This document shows, in pieces, positions 26,490 to 34,299 of a DNA stretch of 64,000 nt. Source of the stretch: Nitratireductor soli (GTDB lineage Bacteria; Pseudomonadota; Alphaproteobacteria; Rhizobiales; Rhizobiaceae). The translations under genes and the position numbers were made by a program. The notes beneath the pieces were generated by a model. It was not told the origin of the DNA, searched no databases, and saw nothing but the letters and a program-made list of their open reading frames with translations. Numbering within the stretch: the first letter of the stretch is position 1; every line of letters begins with the position of its first letter. The stretch lies in assembly GCF_001050155.1 (NCBI RefSeq), contig NZ_LFVY01000003.1, positions 248,001-312,000 of the forward strand, written 5' to 3'.

Positions 26490-27695
26490 TCAGGCGATCT
26501 TGACGAGGGTCAGCTTGCCGTCACGCACCTGCTCGTAGCGGAAGCTGCTGTCGGAGATATCGCCCTTGTCGGTGAAGTCGCAGGGGCCGCTGGCGCCGTC
26601 GTAATTCACCGGCTTGCCCTCGGCGATCAGCTTCAGCCCGTCGACGGCGTTGTCGACCCTGGTGCCGTCGGCTGCCTGGCTCACCTTGCGGATATTGTCC
26701 TTGATGGCCGTGCCGGTCGTCTCGCCGGCCGCCGCCATCGCCATCAGGATGAGGTTGACCTGGTCATACACCTGAACCGTGTAGGGATCCGGCTTGTCGA
26801 CGCCGATCAGCTTGACCAGACGTTGATAGGCGGTAGAGCTTTCGTTGGAGGACGGTGCGATCGTGTAGCAGCCCTCGACCACGTCCGCGGGTACGCTGTC
26901 GACGAGCTTTTCGTTCACCGCATAGGCGAAGGCGATCTTCTTGCCCTGGTATCCAGCGCGATAGAGTTCCTTCAGCATCACGGTCGTGTCCGGCGTATAG
27001 CCGCCGAAGATGATCGCATCCGGCTCGAAGCGCAGCACCTCGTCCACCTCGGAGCGATAGGAAGGCTTCTTGTCGTCGTAGATGAGTATGGCGGTCTCGC
27101 CGCCGGCAGTCTCGATTGCCTTGGTGATGTTCTCGAACTGGCTTTCCGCATAGGGCGTTTGCGGCGAGACGAAGAAGACGCGCTTGGCGCCCTCCGCTGC
27201 GGCGAATTCGCCGAATTTCCGACCCTGCAGCGTGGTGTTGGGCTGGGTGCGCACCAGATAGCCCTGGTGCGGCAGCTCGGTGATGCTGTCGGCGCCTGAC
27301 ACTGTCGCCAGGAATGTCTTGGATTCCCAGCAGAGCGGCGCGACGGCCGTCGTTACCGAGGACGCCCAGGTGCCGACGATCGCCGAAACGGCATCGACGT
27401 CGATCAGCTTGCGCGCCGCGCGCACGCCGGCTTCCGGGTTCGTCTGGTCGTCTTCGGAGACCACCTCGATCTTGCGTCCAAGAATGCCGCCGGCTGCATT
27501 CACCTCGTCGACCACCGCCTTGACCGTGTCGGCCATAACCGGACCGTAGGGACCACCCGAGCCGGTCAGCGGGGTGAGCGTGCCGATCTTGATCGGCTCG
27601 CCCTGCGCCCAGGCGAAGGACGGCAGGGCGGCGCTGCCGAGAAGAAGGGAAGATGCGGCCAGGAAATGCCGGCGATTGACTGTGTATCTGTTCAT
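26490..27695 (-). CDS. Branched-chain-type solute-binding protein (system 1), Tat signal
   Basis: A 401-residue receptor. A twin-arginine signal (NRRHFLAASS) leads to an AWAQ cleavage region, then IKIGTLTPLTGSGGPYGPVM. The ATG at 27695 is chosen because GAGGGT lies 8-13 bases upstream, while the in-frame extension to 27773 overlaps the LivF gene region. The whole protein can be aligned with the receptor at 21712-22932, including GTWASSVT against GTWSSGVS. Confidence 0.92.
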   Translation of the reverse strand: MNRYTVNRRHFLAASSLLLGSAALPSFAWAQGEPIKIGTLTPLTGSGGPYGPVMADTVKAVVDEVNAAGGILGRKIEVVSEDDQTNPEAGVRAARKLIDVDAVSAIVGTWASSVTTAVAPLCWESKTFLATVSGADSITELPHQGYLVRTQPNTTLQGRKFGEFAAAEGAKRVFFVSPQTPYAESQFENITKAIETAGGETAILIYDDKKPSYRSEVDEVLRFEPDAIIFGGYTPDTTVMLKELYRAGYQGKKIAFAYAVNEKLVDSVPADVVEGCYTIAPSSNESSTAYQRLVKLIGVDKPDPYTVQVYDQVNLILMAMAAAGETTGTAIKDNIRKVSQAADGTRVDNAVDGLKLIAEGKPVNYDGASGPCDFTDKGDISDSSFRYEQVRDGKLTLVKIA

Positions 27696-27729
27696 GGAGT
27701 TACCCTCTGTGGTTGGTTCTTCTTGGTTG

Positions 27730-28437
27730 TCAGCCGCCCAGGAAAAGGCGGCGTATCTCGGGATCGGCGGCAAGCTGCGGACCCGGCCCCTCGGCGGAAT
27801 CCTTGCCTGACACGAGCACGTAGCCGCGTGTCGACACGGCCAGCGCCTCGACCGCGTGCTGCTCGACCATCAGGATGGGCAGCCCGCCTTCATTGAGCGC
27901 GATGATGGCGTCGAACAGCTCGTCAGCGGCGCGCGGTGAGAGGCCGGCGGTGGGTTCGTCCAGCAGCAGGAGCCTTGGCGCCGTCATCAGTCCCATGGCC
28001 ATGGCGAGAATCTGCCGTTGCCCGCCCGAAAGCGTTCGCGCCAAGTCCCGCCGCTTGCCGGCGAGCATCGGATAGCGCTCATAGAGGTCCTCGATCCGCT
28101 TCGAGGCCTCGCCACTGTCGCGATAGGCACTGATCTCCAGGTTCTCAGCGATAGTGAGGTTGCCGAAGACGTTGCGCTCCTGTGGAACAAAGCTGATGCC
28201 GCTGCGGGTACGATCGACCGCGCCGAAGCGCGTCACGTCGTCGTCACCGAGCAGGATCGCTCCTTCCCGCGCCGGAACGAGCCCGGCGATCACCTTCAGA
28301 AGCGTCGACTTGCCGGCGCCGTTGGGACCGATGATGGTGACGATCTCACCGGCTTCGACATGGATCGAAGCGCCCTTGAGGATCTGTTCCGCCGCGCCAT
28401 AGCCGGCGACGATATCCTTTGCCAGAAGCAGGCTCAT
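27730..28437 (-). CDS. Branched-chain-type ABC transporter ATPase, LivF family (system 1)
   Basis: LivF-type ATPase, 235 residues, with Walker A GPNGAGKST, Q-loop FVPQERNVFGNLT, signature LSGGQRQ and Walker B LLLLDEP. Its ATG overlaps the LivG stop by four bases. It belongs with the LivG at 28434-29198 and the receptor just downstream. Confidence 0.93.
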   Translation of the reverse strand: MSLLLAKDIVAGYGAAEQILKGASIHVEAGEIVTIIGPNGAGKSTLLKVIAGLVPAREGAILLGDDDVTRFGAVDRTRSGISFVPQERNVFGNLTIAENLEISAYRDSGEASKRIEDLYERYPMLAGKRRDLARTLSGGQRQILAMAMGLMTAPRLLLLDEPTAGLSPRAADELFDAIIALNEGGLPILMVEQHAVEALAVSTRGYVLVSGKDSAEGPGPQLAADPEIRRLFLGG

Positions 28438-29198
28438 CGGCGCGTCCCCAGATAGGCTTCCTGAACTTCCGCGTCGGCGGCGACCTCATCGAAGCGGCCT
28501 TCGACCAGCGTCTTGCCCTCGGCCAGCACGACGACCGGATCGCAGAGGCGCTTGATCAGCGCCATGTCGTGCTCGATGAGGCAGATGGTGATTCCGCCAT
28601 TGTTGAGCGCGATCAGATGCTCGGCGATTTCATCGGCCAGGGACGGATTGACGCCCGCCATGGGTTCGTCCAGCAGGATGATCTTCGGATCGGCCATCAG
28701 CGCCCGACCGATCTCCACCAGCTTCTTCTGCCCGCCGGAAAGCGCGGTCACCGGATTGTCGATGACATGACCAAGGCGCAACCGCCGGGCCGTCTCCAAC
28801 GCTTTTTCCGAAAGCGCCTGCTCGCGCTTGCGCGACGCCGGGCTTGAAAGGAGCGCGGCGGCGAGCGTCTCACCCGGCTGGTCGAGCCCGTAGAGCATGA
28901 GATGCTGGAACACGCTGAGTTTGGGAAAGCCGCGCGCAAGCTGGAAGGTGCGCACGAGCCCGCGCCGCACCAGGAGATGCGGCTTCAGGCCGGTGATGTC
29001 GTCTTCACCGAGCAAGACCGTTCCGCCGCTCGGCCGATAGAGTCCGGAGATCGCGTTGAAGAGCGTGGACTTGCCTGCTCCGTTCGGACCGATCAGACCC
29101 GTTATGGTGCCTTCCTTTATGGCGAAATCGACCCCGCGCAGGATCTGCGCGCCGTAGAAGCCAAGCGTGAGGCCCCGCACGGCGAGAAGCGCGCTCAC
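28434..29198 (-). CDS. Branched-chain-type ABC transporter ATPase, LivG family (system 1)
   Basis: LivG-type ATPase of 254 residues: Walker A GPNGAGKST, RTFQLARGFPKLSVFQHL with the long insert after it, LSGGQKK, IILLDEPMAGVNP and LIEHDM. It begins with GTG at 29198, which overlaps the TetR stop by four bases (GTGA). That overlap places the regulator and the two importers in one transcript. Confidence 0.93.
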   Translation of the reverse strand: MSALLAVRGLTLGFYGAQILRGVDFAIKEGTITGLIGPNGAGKSTLFNAISGLYRPSGGTVLLGEDDITGLKPHLLVRRGLVRTFQLARGFPKLSVFQHLMLYGLDQPGETLAAALLSSPASRKREQALSEKALETARRLRLGHVIDNPVTALSGGQKKLVEIGRALMADPKIILLDEPMAGVNPSLADEIAEHLIALNNGGITICLIEHDMALIKRLCDPVVVLAEGKTLVEGRFDEVAADAEVQEAYLGTRR

Positions 29199-29848
29199 TC
29201 CGCCGTCCTCTTGCGCGTCTTCTTTGCTGTCCCTGCTGCCTTGCCAGGGAATTGCTGGCGCACCTGCTCCTTCCAGAACCGGAGCAAGCCTTCATAGTAG
29301 TCTTGGTCCTGGCGCAGGATGGTCTGGGCGATCATGCCGCGAATGCAGCACATGGTGGCGTTCATCACGTTGCGCGTATGCTCGGGATCGGCACCGGTGC
29401 GCGCCGCAAGCTCGGTCCAGATTGCATCGAGACCCGCATGGAACTCGCGAACCACGGGGACCAGTTGCGCTTTGAATTCGTCATTGTGCCGGGCTTCCGG
29501 CAGATATTCCATTGTCACGTAGAACAGCCGGTCCGACATGACCTTCCACAGATAGTCGACGATCTCGTCGCTGGAACCACCGCTCTCGGCGAACGCCTTG
29601 CCGAACCGGCGCATATCCTCGTTGACGAGGTGCAGCATGTTGGCGATCGAGGCGGTGATGATGGTTTCACGGGTGGGGAAATGATGGGTCAGCGCACCGC
29701 GCGAGACGCCTGCCGCGCGGGCGATGTCCGGAGTGGTTGCACGTGTGATGCCGCGGTCATGCAAGAGGTCGATCGTCGCAGCCATCAGACGCGACGACGT
29801 CTCGGCACTTCTCTCCTTCTGCGACCGCCTGCGCGGAATTCGCCCCAT
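29195..29848 (-). CDS. TetR/AcrR-family regulator heading the double Liv operon
   Basis: A 217-residue TetR protein. The N-terminal helix-turn-helix reads TTPDIARAAGVSRGALTHHFPTRETII, preceded by an Arg-rich tail, and an all-helical ligand domain follows. It is the first gene of the operon and is overlapped by LivG, so it is very likely an autoregulated repressor responding to the imported compound. The C-terminus is a basic Lys/Arg tail (TAKKTRKR) of unknown role. Confidence 0.92.
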   Translation of the reverse strand: MGRIPRRRSQKERSAETSSRLMAATIDLLHDRGITRATTPDIARAAGVSRGALTHHFPTRETIITASIANMLHLVNEDMRRFGKAFAESGGSSDEIVDYLWKVMSDRLFYVTMEYLPEARHNDEFKAQLVPVVREFHAGLDAIWTELAARTGADPEHTRNVMNATMCCIRGMIAQTILRQDQDYYEGLLRFWKEQVRQQFPGKAAGTAKKTRKRTAE

Positions 29849-30185
29849 ATTCTCACCCTCAGAAACGTCAGCTTTTTATTGTTATCCGAAAGATGAAACG
29901 CCACTTACAAACAATCAAGCCTGTTTTTGAAGTTCAACGGCAAGGGGCGGAGGGCTGTAGCGCTGAACCCCGACATCACCTTGGCGGCGAAAGACGGCGT
30001 TCAGCGTTCGAAATTGCGAAGGGCATGATTTGAACCGCAAGGGCGGTCCACTTCACGCGCGAGCTCCGGAGCCGGGCTGCAGTACCCGATCAGCAATTCA
30101 AGCCAGAGCGCAATGCTTGCTAGGTAACGAAGCCGAGGAAGGGCGCGACTGCGCCGCCCCGTGTCTCACACACCTGGAGTATTTA
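29849..30185. other. Promoter region of the TetR operon and featureless gap
   Basis: No gene is supported. Just upstream of TetR there is a possible operator, TTACAAACA-8-TGTTTTTGA at 29905-29930, whose arms pair with a single mismatch, the spacing and base bias seen at many TetR sites. The remainder (29940-30185) contains only short frames without ribosome sites. Confidence 0.45.
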
Positions 30186-30190
30186 TGCAG

Positions 30191-30236
30191 AAAAACAAAG
30201 AGATCGACTGGTTCAGCGTTTCCATTGAACCGGTCT
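30191..30236 (-). terminator. Intrinsic terminator from a dispersed palindromic unit
   Basis: On the minus strand GACCGGTTCA (30235-30226) pairs with TGAACCAGTC (30215-30206), a 10-bp stem with one G.U pair, followed by GATCTCTTTGTTTTT. It lies 76 bases after the stop of the membrane protein at 30312. The flanking word TGCAGAAAAACAAAGAGAT recurs nearly unchanged in the unit at 32009, marking a repeat family. Confidence 0.65.
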
Positions 30237-30311
30237 AGAGCCTCCGGCAAACCCGGTCGGTTCACCTTTGAATCTGCGCAGGAGGGGAGCGGCCGCTGAT
30301 GATGGGGGTGA

Positions 30312-31094
30312 TCACATTCCGCGAGCGGTGCGCACCCATTGTTCGATCTCGGCGAGGTTTTCCGGCACGGCGAGGCCACACTGAGCAAGTTCCGGCGCCA
30401 GTCTGAGGGTGATGCCCTGTTTGCCCTGAGCAAAAGCATCGGCGATGGAGCCGCTGGAAAGCTGCGTCGTCACGTTCTGGAGATCTGATACGCCCTCGCA
30501 CAAGTGGACGACACCGCCACCGGCGCTCCACCACACGAGGTCGTCGCCGACGAGTTGCGTCACAACCTGAGACTCAACGGCAGCCTGCTCCTGCGACAGA
30601 GGTTTGAAATCGACGCCGAGCGCAGTGGCTATGATCGCCACGACGATGCCGGCCGCTCCGGCAATGCCCTTTTGCTTCTTGTCCATGTCCTTGTTCATGA
30701 AGATCATGACGATCAGCGGCAGGAACGCCAGCAGTGAGATAAAGGCCCCGAGCTGATTCTGGACGAAGAATTTCACCGGCTCCTTTCTCGATGCCGGGTC
30801 ATAGCGGTTCGCCTTCTTCCACAACAGCGAACCGGCGACGGCGAGCACGCCGATGATTGCAATGAAGCCCAGCAGCAACCACCAGCGCCACTGCGGAAAG
30901 CCCTGGCTGGCAACCAGCTCGTCGAACGACGGCCGCAACAGCCAAAGAATGGCGACCAACTCAAGCACGATAGCCAGCAGCCACAACCCGAGAGCAATGA
31001 TCCGCAAACGTCCTGCCTGCGCCTTCGCTGCAGGTGCCGGCGTGAAGGGTGGATTCTCAGGTCGGTCGATGGTCTTCGCCGGAGCTTTGGTCAT
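30312..31094 (-). CDS. Membrane protein of unknown function
   Basis: A 260-residue protein I do not recognise. A Pro/Ala-rich cytoplasmic tail (1-28) precedes two hydrophobic helices (about 30-55 and 68-92). A KKANRYDPASRKEPVKF linker comes next, followed by two further helices (about 118-134 and 146-165) and a soluble C-terminal half with WWSAGGGVVHLCEG and two cysteines (in HLCEG and AQCGL). It stands alone between the Liv operon and SurE, reading minus, with its own terminator unit downstream. Composition matches neighbours, so recent transfer is not suggested. Confidence 0.7.
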   Translation of the reverse strand: MTKAPAKTIDRPENPPFTPAPAAKAQAGRLRIIALGLWLLAIVLELVAILWLLRPSFDELVASQGFPQWRWWLLLGFIAIIGVLAVAGSLLWKKANRYDPASRKEPVKFFVQNQLGAFISLLAFLPLIVMIFMNKDMDKKQKGIAGAAGIVVAIIATALGVDFKPLSQEQAAVESQVVTQLVGDDLVWWSAGGGVVHLCEGVSDLQNVTTQLSSGSIADAFAQGKQGITLRLAPELAQCGLAVPENLAEIEQWVRTARGM

Positions 31095-31199
31095 GGCGCT
31101 GCATCCCTCTTAGGCACCCATTTCCGACAAGGTGGCGCAACCGGGACGCCAGCGCAAGCCTGGCTCCACTCACGCTGCATGCGGCGGTGCGCATTCCGC

Positions 31200-31952
31200 C
31201 TATTTGGCCGCCGCGCGCAGGCCTTCCATGAAGGCCGAAGCGAGCTTCGTCTCACCGAACCAGTTGAGCCGGTTCAGCGTGGCGAAACCATCGGCGATCA
31301 GGCTGTTCTCGTCGCCGTCGCGGCTTGAATGCGCGCGGCCGCGCGGGACAATGAGTTCCACGACATCGCCGCCATCCTTGACCACCTCAACATCGCGGGC
31401 GATCTTGTCGCGGCCGATTTTCGGCTGCGCGAGGGGTGCGGGCAGGCGGGCAGGCAGGTTGACGCTCAGCCAGTGGCCCTCGATGGCCCAGTCGCCGCGC
31501 GTATGCCAAAGGCGCTCGACCAGCCGCGCCAGCCAATCGGCGTCGCCAGCCTGTACCTCCGCCTCCTTGACGCGCGAAAAGCCGATCGCCGGCACGCCCC
31601 AGAAGGTGGCTTCACGCGCCACGCCCAGCGTGCCCGAATAGGCAAGATCCTCGCCGACATTACGTCCATCGTTGATGCCGGCGACCACGAGGTCGGGTTT
31701 CCTTCCGTCCTTGAACAGCCACGCCATCCCCGCAACGATGCAATCGGCCGGCGTACCGGAACAGGAGAAACGCTGCTTGTCCAGCCGCCGCATGGTCAGG
31801 GGCCGGGCGATGGTCAGCGACGGACCGGCGGCCGTGCGCTTGCCGTCGGGCGCCACGATCCAGACATCGTCGGAAAGCTTCCGCGCCGCATCGACGGCCA
31901 GCGCGATGCCGGGAGCTTCGATGCCGTCATCGTTGGAAATCAGAATGCGCAT
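31200..31952 (-). CDS. surE: 5'/3'-nucleotidase SurE
   Basis: SurE hydrolyses nucleoside 5'- and 3'-monophosphates and short polyphosphate. The 250-residue protein has the defining start RILISNDDGIEAPGI with the metal-binding Asp pair, FSCSGTPADC (Ser/Asn loop), and VVAGINDGRNVGEDLAYSGTLGVAREA. Conventional SurE has INxGxN with Asn-His variations, so the site looks complete. In most alphaproteobacteria surE lies with pcm or serS; here it is isolated and about 110 bases from an AfuABC-type operon, so this may be a second, catabolic copy. Confidence 0.92.
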   Translation of the reverse strand: MRILISNDDGIEAPGIALAVDAARKLSDDVWIVAPDGKRTAAGPSLTIARPLTMRRLDKQRFSCSGTPADCIVAGMAWLFKDGRKPDLVVAGINDGRNVGEDLAYSGTLGVAREATFWGVPAIGFSRVKEAEVQAGDADWLARLVERLWHTRGDWAIEGHWLSVNLPARLPAPLAQPKIGRDKIARDVEVVKDGGDVVELIVPRGRAHSSRDGDENSLIADGFATLNRLNWFGETKLASAFMEGLRAAAK

Positions 31953-32008
31953 GGATAGCCTCCTATAGTATTTTGCAGTCAGGTGGCATCACCTGACGTC
32001 CGCGTAAA

Positions 32009-32068
32009 TGCGGAAAAACAATGAGATAGAGCGTCCTTTATGCGTTCGAACGAACGCATGGCGCTCTA
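32009..32068 (-). terminator. Palindromic repeat unit acting as terminator of the AfuABC-type operon
   Basis: TAGAGCG (32027-32033) pairs with CGCTCTA (32062-32068) around an inner perfect hairpin ATGCGTTCG-AA-CGAACGCAT (32040-32059). On the minus strand the stem is followed by TCTCATTGTTTTT, a terminator-like T-run. The outer arm contains the TAG stop of the metallo-beta-lactamase gene. The tail TGCGGAAAAACAATGAGAT matches that at 30186, so the same repeat family supplies two terminators. Confidence 0.7.
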
Positions 32069-33220
32069 ACCGATCAGATAGGTTTGCCCCGTGCGAAACG
32101 CCGTTTCGAGGGCGGGAAGATGTTCATGCAGGTCGTCGAGCACTTGGCGGTCGCAGGAATGGCCAAGCACGGCCGGACGGCCGGCAGCTTCCCACAGAGC
32201 CAGATTCTCCGGGAGGGTGGGATGCGTCGGCATGCGAATCCAGTCCGCCCGGCCTTTTTCGGCCAGCAGCGCGCCGGGCGATCCTTCCGGCAGATGCCCG
32301 GAAAGAAGGATCGGGTGGTCCTGCGCATCGGCAACGGAGATCGCCGCGCGCGCCGGCCCGGCAACGCCCATGCCGTCATGCACCATGAGCGGGCAATTGG
32401 GCAGGCTATCGCCCACATGCCAGTTTATCGCCATCGCGAGCTTTCGCTCCAACGCCTCGGCCATGCCGGCCTGAAGCGCCTCCGTTGCGCTGATTTGCGC
32501 CGCAAGGGCACCGCGCATGCCGGACTCGATGGCGAACGGCAAATCGATCGCCGCCATCAGTTCCAGCGAGCGGCCCGAAAGCGGCGTCGGCAAAACACAT
32601 CCGTCCGCGTGCGCGCTTACCCAGGCGGCGATCCGGCTCGCGCGCTCGGTGCCGGGAACGGGGTCCGCGCCGTAGGACGCATCGAGAATCAGGAGGTCGC
32701 AGGGGGGTAAGGGCTGCATGTGGAAGACGGCGCTGTTCGGCACCATGTCTGCGGCATAGACGGCGCGGAGCCCCTCGGCCGTCACCGCGAACCAGACACC
32801 GCCGACCACATGGCCGGATGGCCCCGTCTCCACATGCAGCGCCCCCGCCCGAAGCGTGGCGCCCGGCCTGAACAACCGGATCTGCGCATCGGGCGGGGGA
32901 AAGCGGTGAAGGTCCGCCGGGTCGGCATATTGCGCCAGCGTGGCCGGCATTTCGGCGCGCGTCTCCTCCGTCATGTAGATCGGCCCGCCATAGCCGAGCT
33001 TCACCAGCCGGCACAGCGCGCCGATGTGGTCTTCATGCGCATGGGAGATGAACAGCGCATCGATCTCCGAGACCGGCCGGGCAAGCAGCGGATAGTAATC
33101 GTCGCCAACGGCGCCGACCTTGATCCCGGCATCCAGCATGATGCGCGTCTTGCCATCAGTCACCGCGATGCTGGTGCGGCCCTTCTCGCCGAACCCGCCC
33201 TGAAGATCGACCTGCAGCAT
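32066..33220 (-). CDS. Metallo-beta-lactamase-fold hydrolase with beta-CASP features
   Basis: A 384-residue hydrolase. The zinc motif SHAHEDHIGAL (HxHxDH) lies near residue 60, with the third metal site at GPSGHVVGG and a metal Asp in YAADM. It continues as DASYG, the motif A of beta-CASP nucleases, and later SGHLPEGSPG and GHSCDRQ, which resemble beta-CASP motifs B and C. Such enzymes are RNase J/Cft2-like nucleases. The ATG at 33220 shares a base with the ATPase stop, so it is co-translated with an importer, an odd context for a nuclease. Small-molecule phosphodiester activity is possible. Confidence 0.8.
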   Translation of the reverse strand: MLQVDLQGGFGEKGRTSIAVTDGKTRIMLDAGIKVGAVGDDYYPLLARPVSEIDALFISHAHEDHIGALCRLVKLGYGGPIYMTEETRAEMPATLAQYADPADLHRFPPPDAQIRLFRPGATLRAGALHVETGPSGHVVGGVWFAVTAEGLRAVYAADMVPNSAVFHMQPLPPCDLLILDASYGADPVPGTERASRIAAWVSAHADGCVLPTPLSGRSLELMAAIDLPFAIESGMRGALAAQISATEALQAGMAEALERKLAMAINWHVGDSLPNCPLMVHDGMGVAGPARAAISVADAQDHPILLSGHLPEGSPGALLAEKGRADWIRMPTHPTLPENLALWEAAGRPAVLGHSCDRQVLDDLHEHLPALETAFRTGQTYLIG

Positions 33221-34299
33221 CAAGCCCCCTCGCCCGCCGGGATCAGCCAGCCGGACGTCAGCCTGAGGCGCGCGCGCTCACCTGCCGTGAATGTCACGGG
33301 ATCGGGCTGGTCGAAATGCAGGCAGGTCTGCGGCGCGCCGTCCGGCTCGAACTCGATGCGCGCCGCGCCGCCGCGATAAACGGCGCGCGTCACGCTGCCG
33401 GCAAAGCCGGCGTCCTTGCCCTTCACCGCCTCGATCTGCGAGGCACGGCAGCAGATGCGCGCATCCTTGCGCGGCTTCTCGCCCGGACGGCAGCGCACCA
33501 CCAGTTCCTGACCGAGCACACGCACCTTGCACACGCCCTTCTTTTCCGCCGTCAGCACATCGGCCGGCAGCACCATGCCCTGCGAGATGAAGGAGGCGAC
33601 CATTTCGTTTGCCGGCTCATGATAGAGCTCGTGCGGGGTGGCGAGTTGCATCAGCCTGCCGTGATCCATCACCGCTATGCGGTCGGCCAGCGCCATCGCT
33701 TCCGCCTGATCGTGGGTTATGTAGAGAATGGTCGTGCCGGTGCGCTTGTGGAAATCGGCGAACTCGTCTTCCATCGAGGCGCGCAGATGCACGTCGAGAT
33801 TGGCCAGCGGTTCGTCGAACAGCACCAGGCTCGGTTCGGCCACCAGGCAGCGCGCCAGCGCCACGCGTTGCCGCTGGCCGCCGGACAGATTGGCCGGCCG
33901 CCGCTCGCCATACTGCTCCATATTGACCAGCGCCAGCGCCCCCTTGACCCGCGCCTCGCGCTCGGCCCGGGAAACGCGCGCCACCTTCAGCGCGTAGCCG
34001 ATGTTTTCGGAGACGCTCATATGCGGCCACAGGGCGTAGTTCTGAAAGACGATGCCGACGCGCCGCTTTTCCGGCGGAACGTTCATGCCGGCCGACGAGA
34101 CATCGCGCCCGCCAATGCTGATGCGCCCGCCCGACACCGTCTCGAAACCGGCGATCATGCGCAGAAGCGTGGTCTTGCCGCAGCCCGACGGCCCCAGAAC
34201 GGCGAGGAATTCGCCATCGGCAACCTCGATCGAAACCTTGTCGAGCGCGTTGGTCTCGCCAAAGCTCTTGGTGACATTCTCAATGCTCAGTCCCGCCAT
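33220..34299 (-). CDS. ABC transporter ATPase, AfuC/FbpC/PotA type
   Basis: A 359-residue ATPase with Walker A GPSGCGKTT, Q-loop FQNYALWPH, LSGGQRQR, Walker B LVLFDEP and a C-terminal TOBE-like domain beginning near 245. The ATG at 34299 has GGAG seven bases upstream and lies inside the permease reading frame (13-base overlap). The longer open frame to 35349 is the shadow of the permease. It powers the fused permease upstream. Confidence 0.92.
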   Translation of the reverse strand: MAGLSIENVTKSFGETNALDKVSIEVADGEFLAVLGPSGCGKTTLLRMIAGFETVSGGRISIGGRDVSSAGMNVPPEKRRVGIVFQNYALWPHMSVSENIGYALKVARVSRAEREARVKGALALVNMEQYGERRPANLSGGQRQRVALARCLVAEPSLVLFDEPLANLDVHLRASMEDEFADFHKRTGTTILYITHDQAEAMALADRIAVMDHGRLMQLATPHELYHEPANEMVASFISQGMVLPADVLTAEKKGVCKVRVLGQELVVRCRPGEKPRKDARICCRASQIEAVKGKDAGFAGSVTRAVYRGGAARIEFEPDGAPQTCLHFDQPDPVTFTAGERARLRLTSGWLIPAGEGA

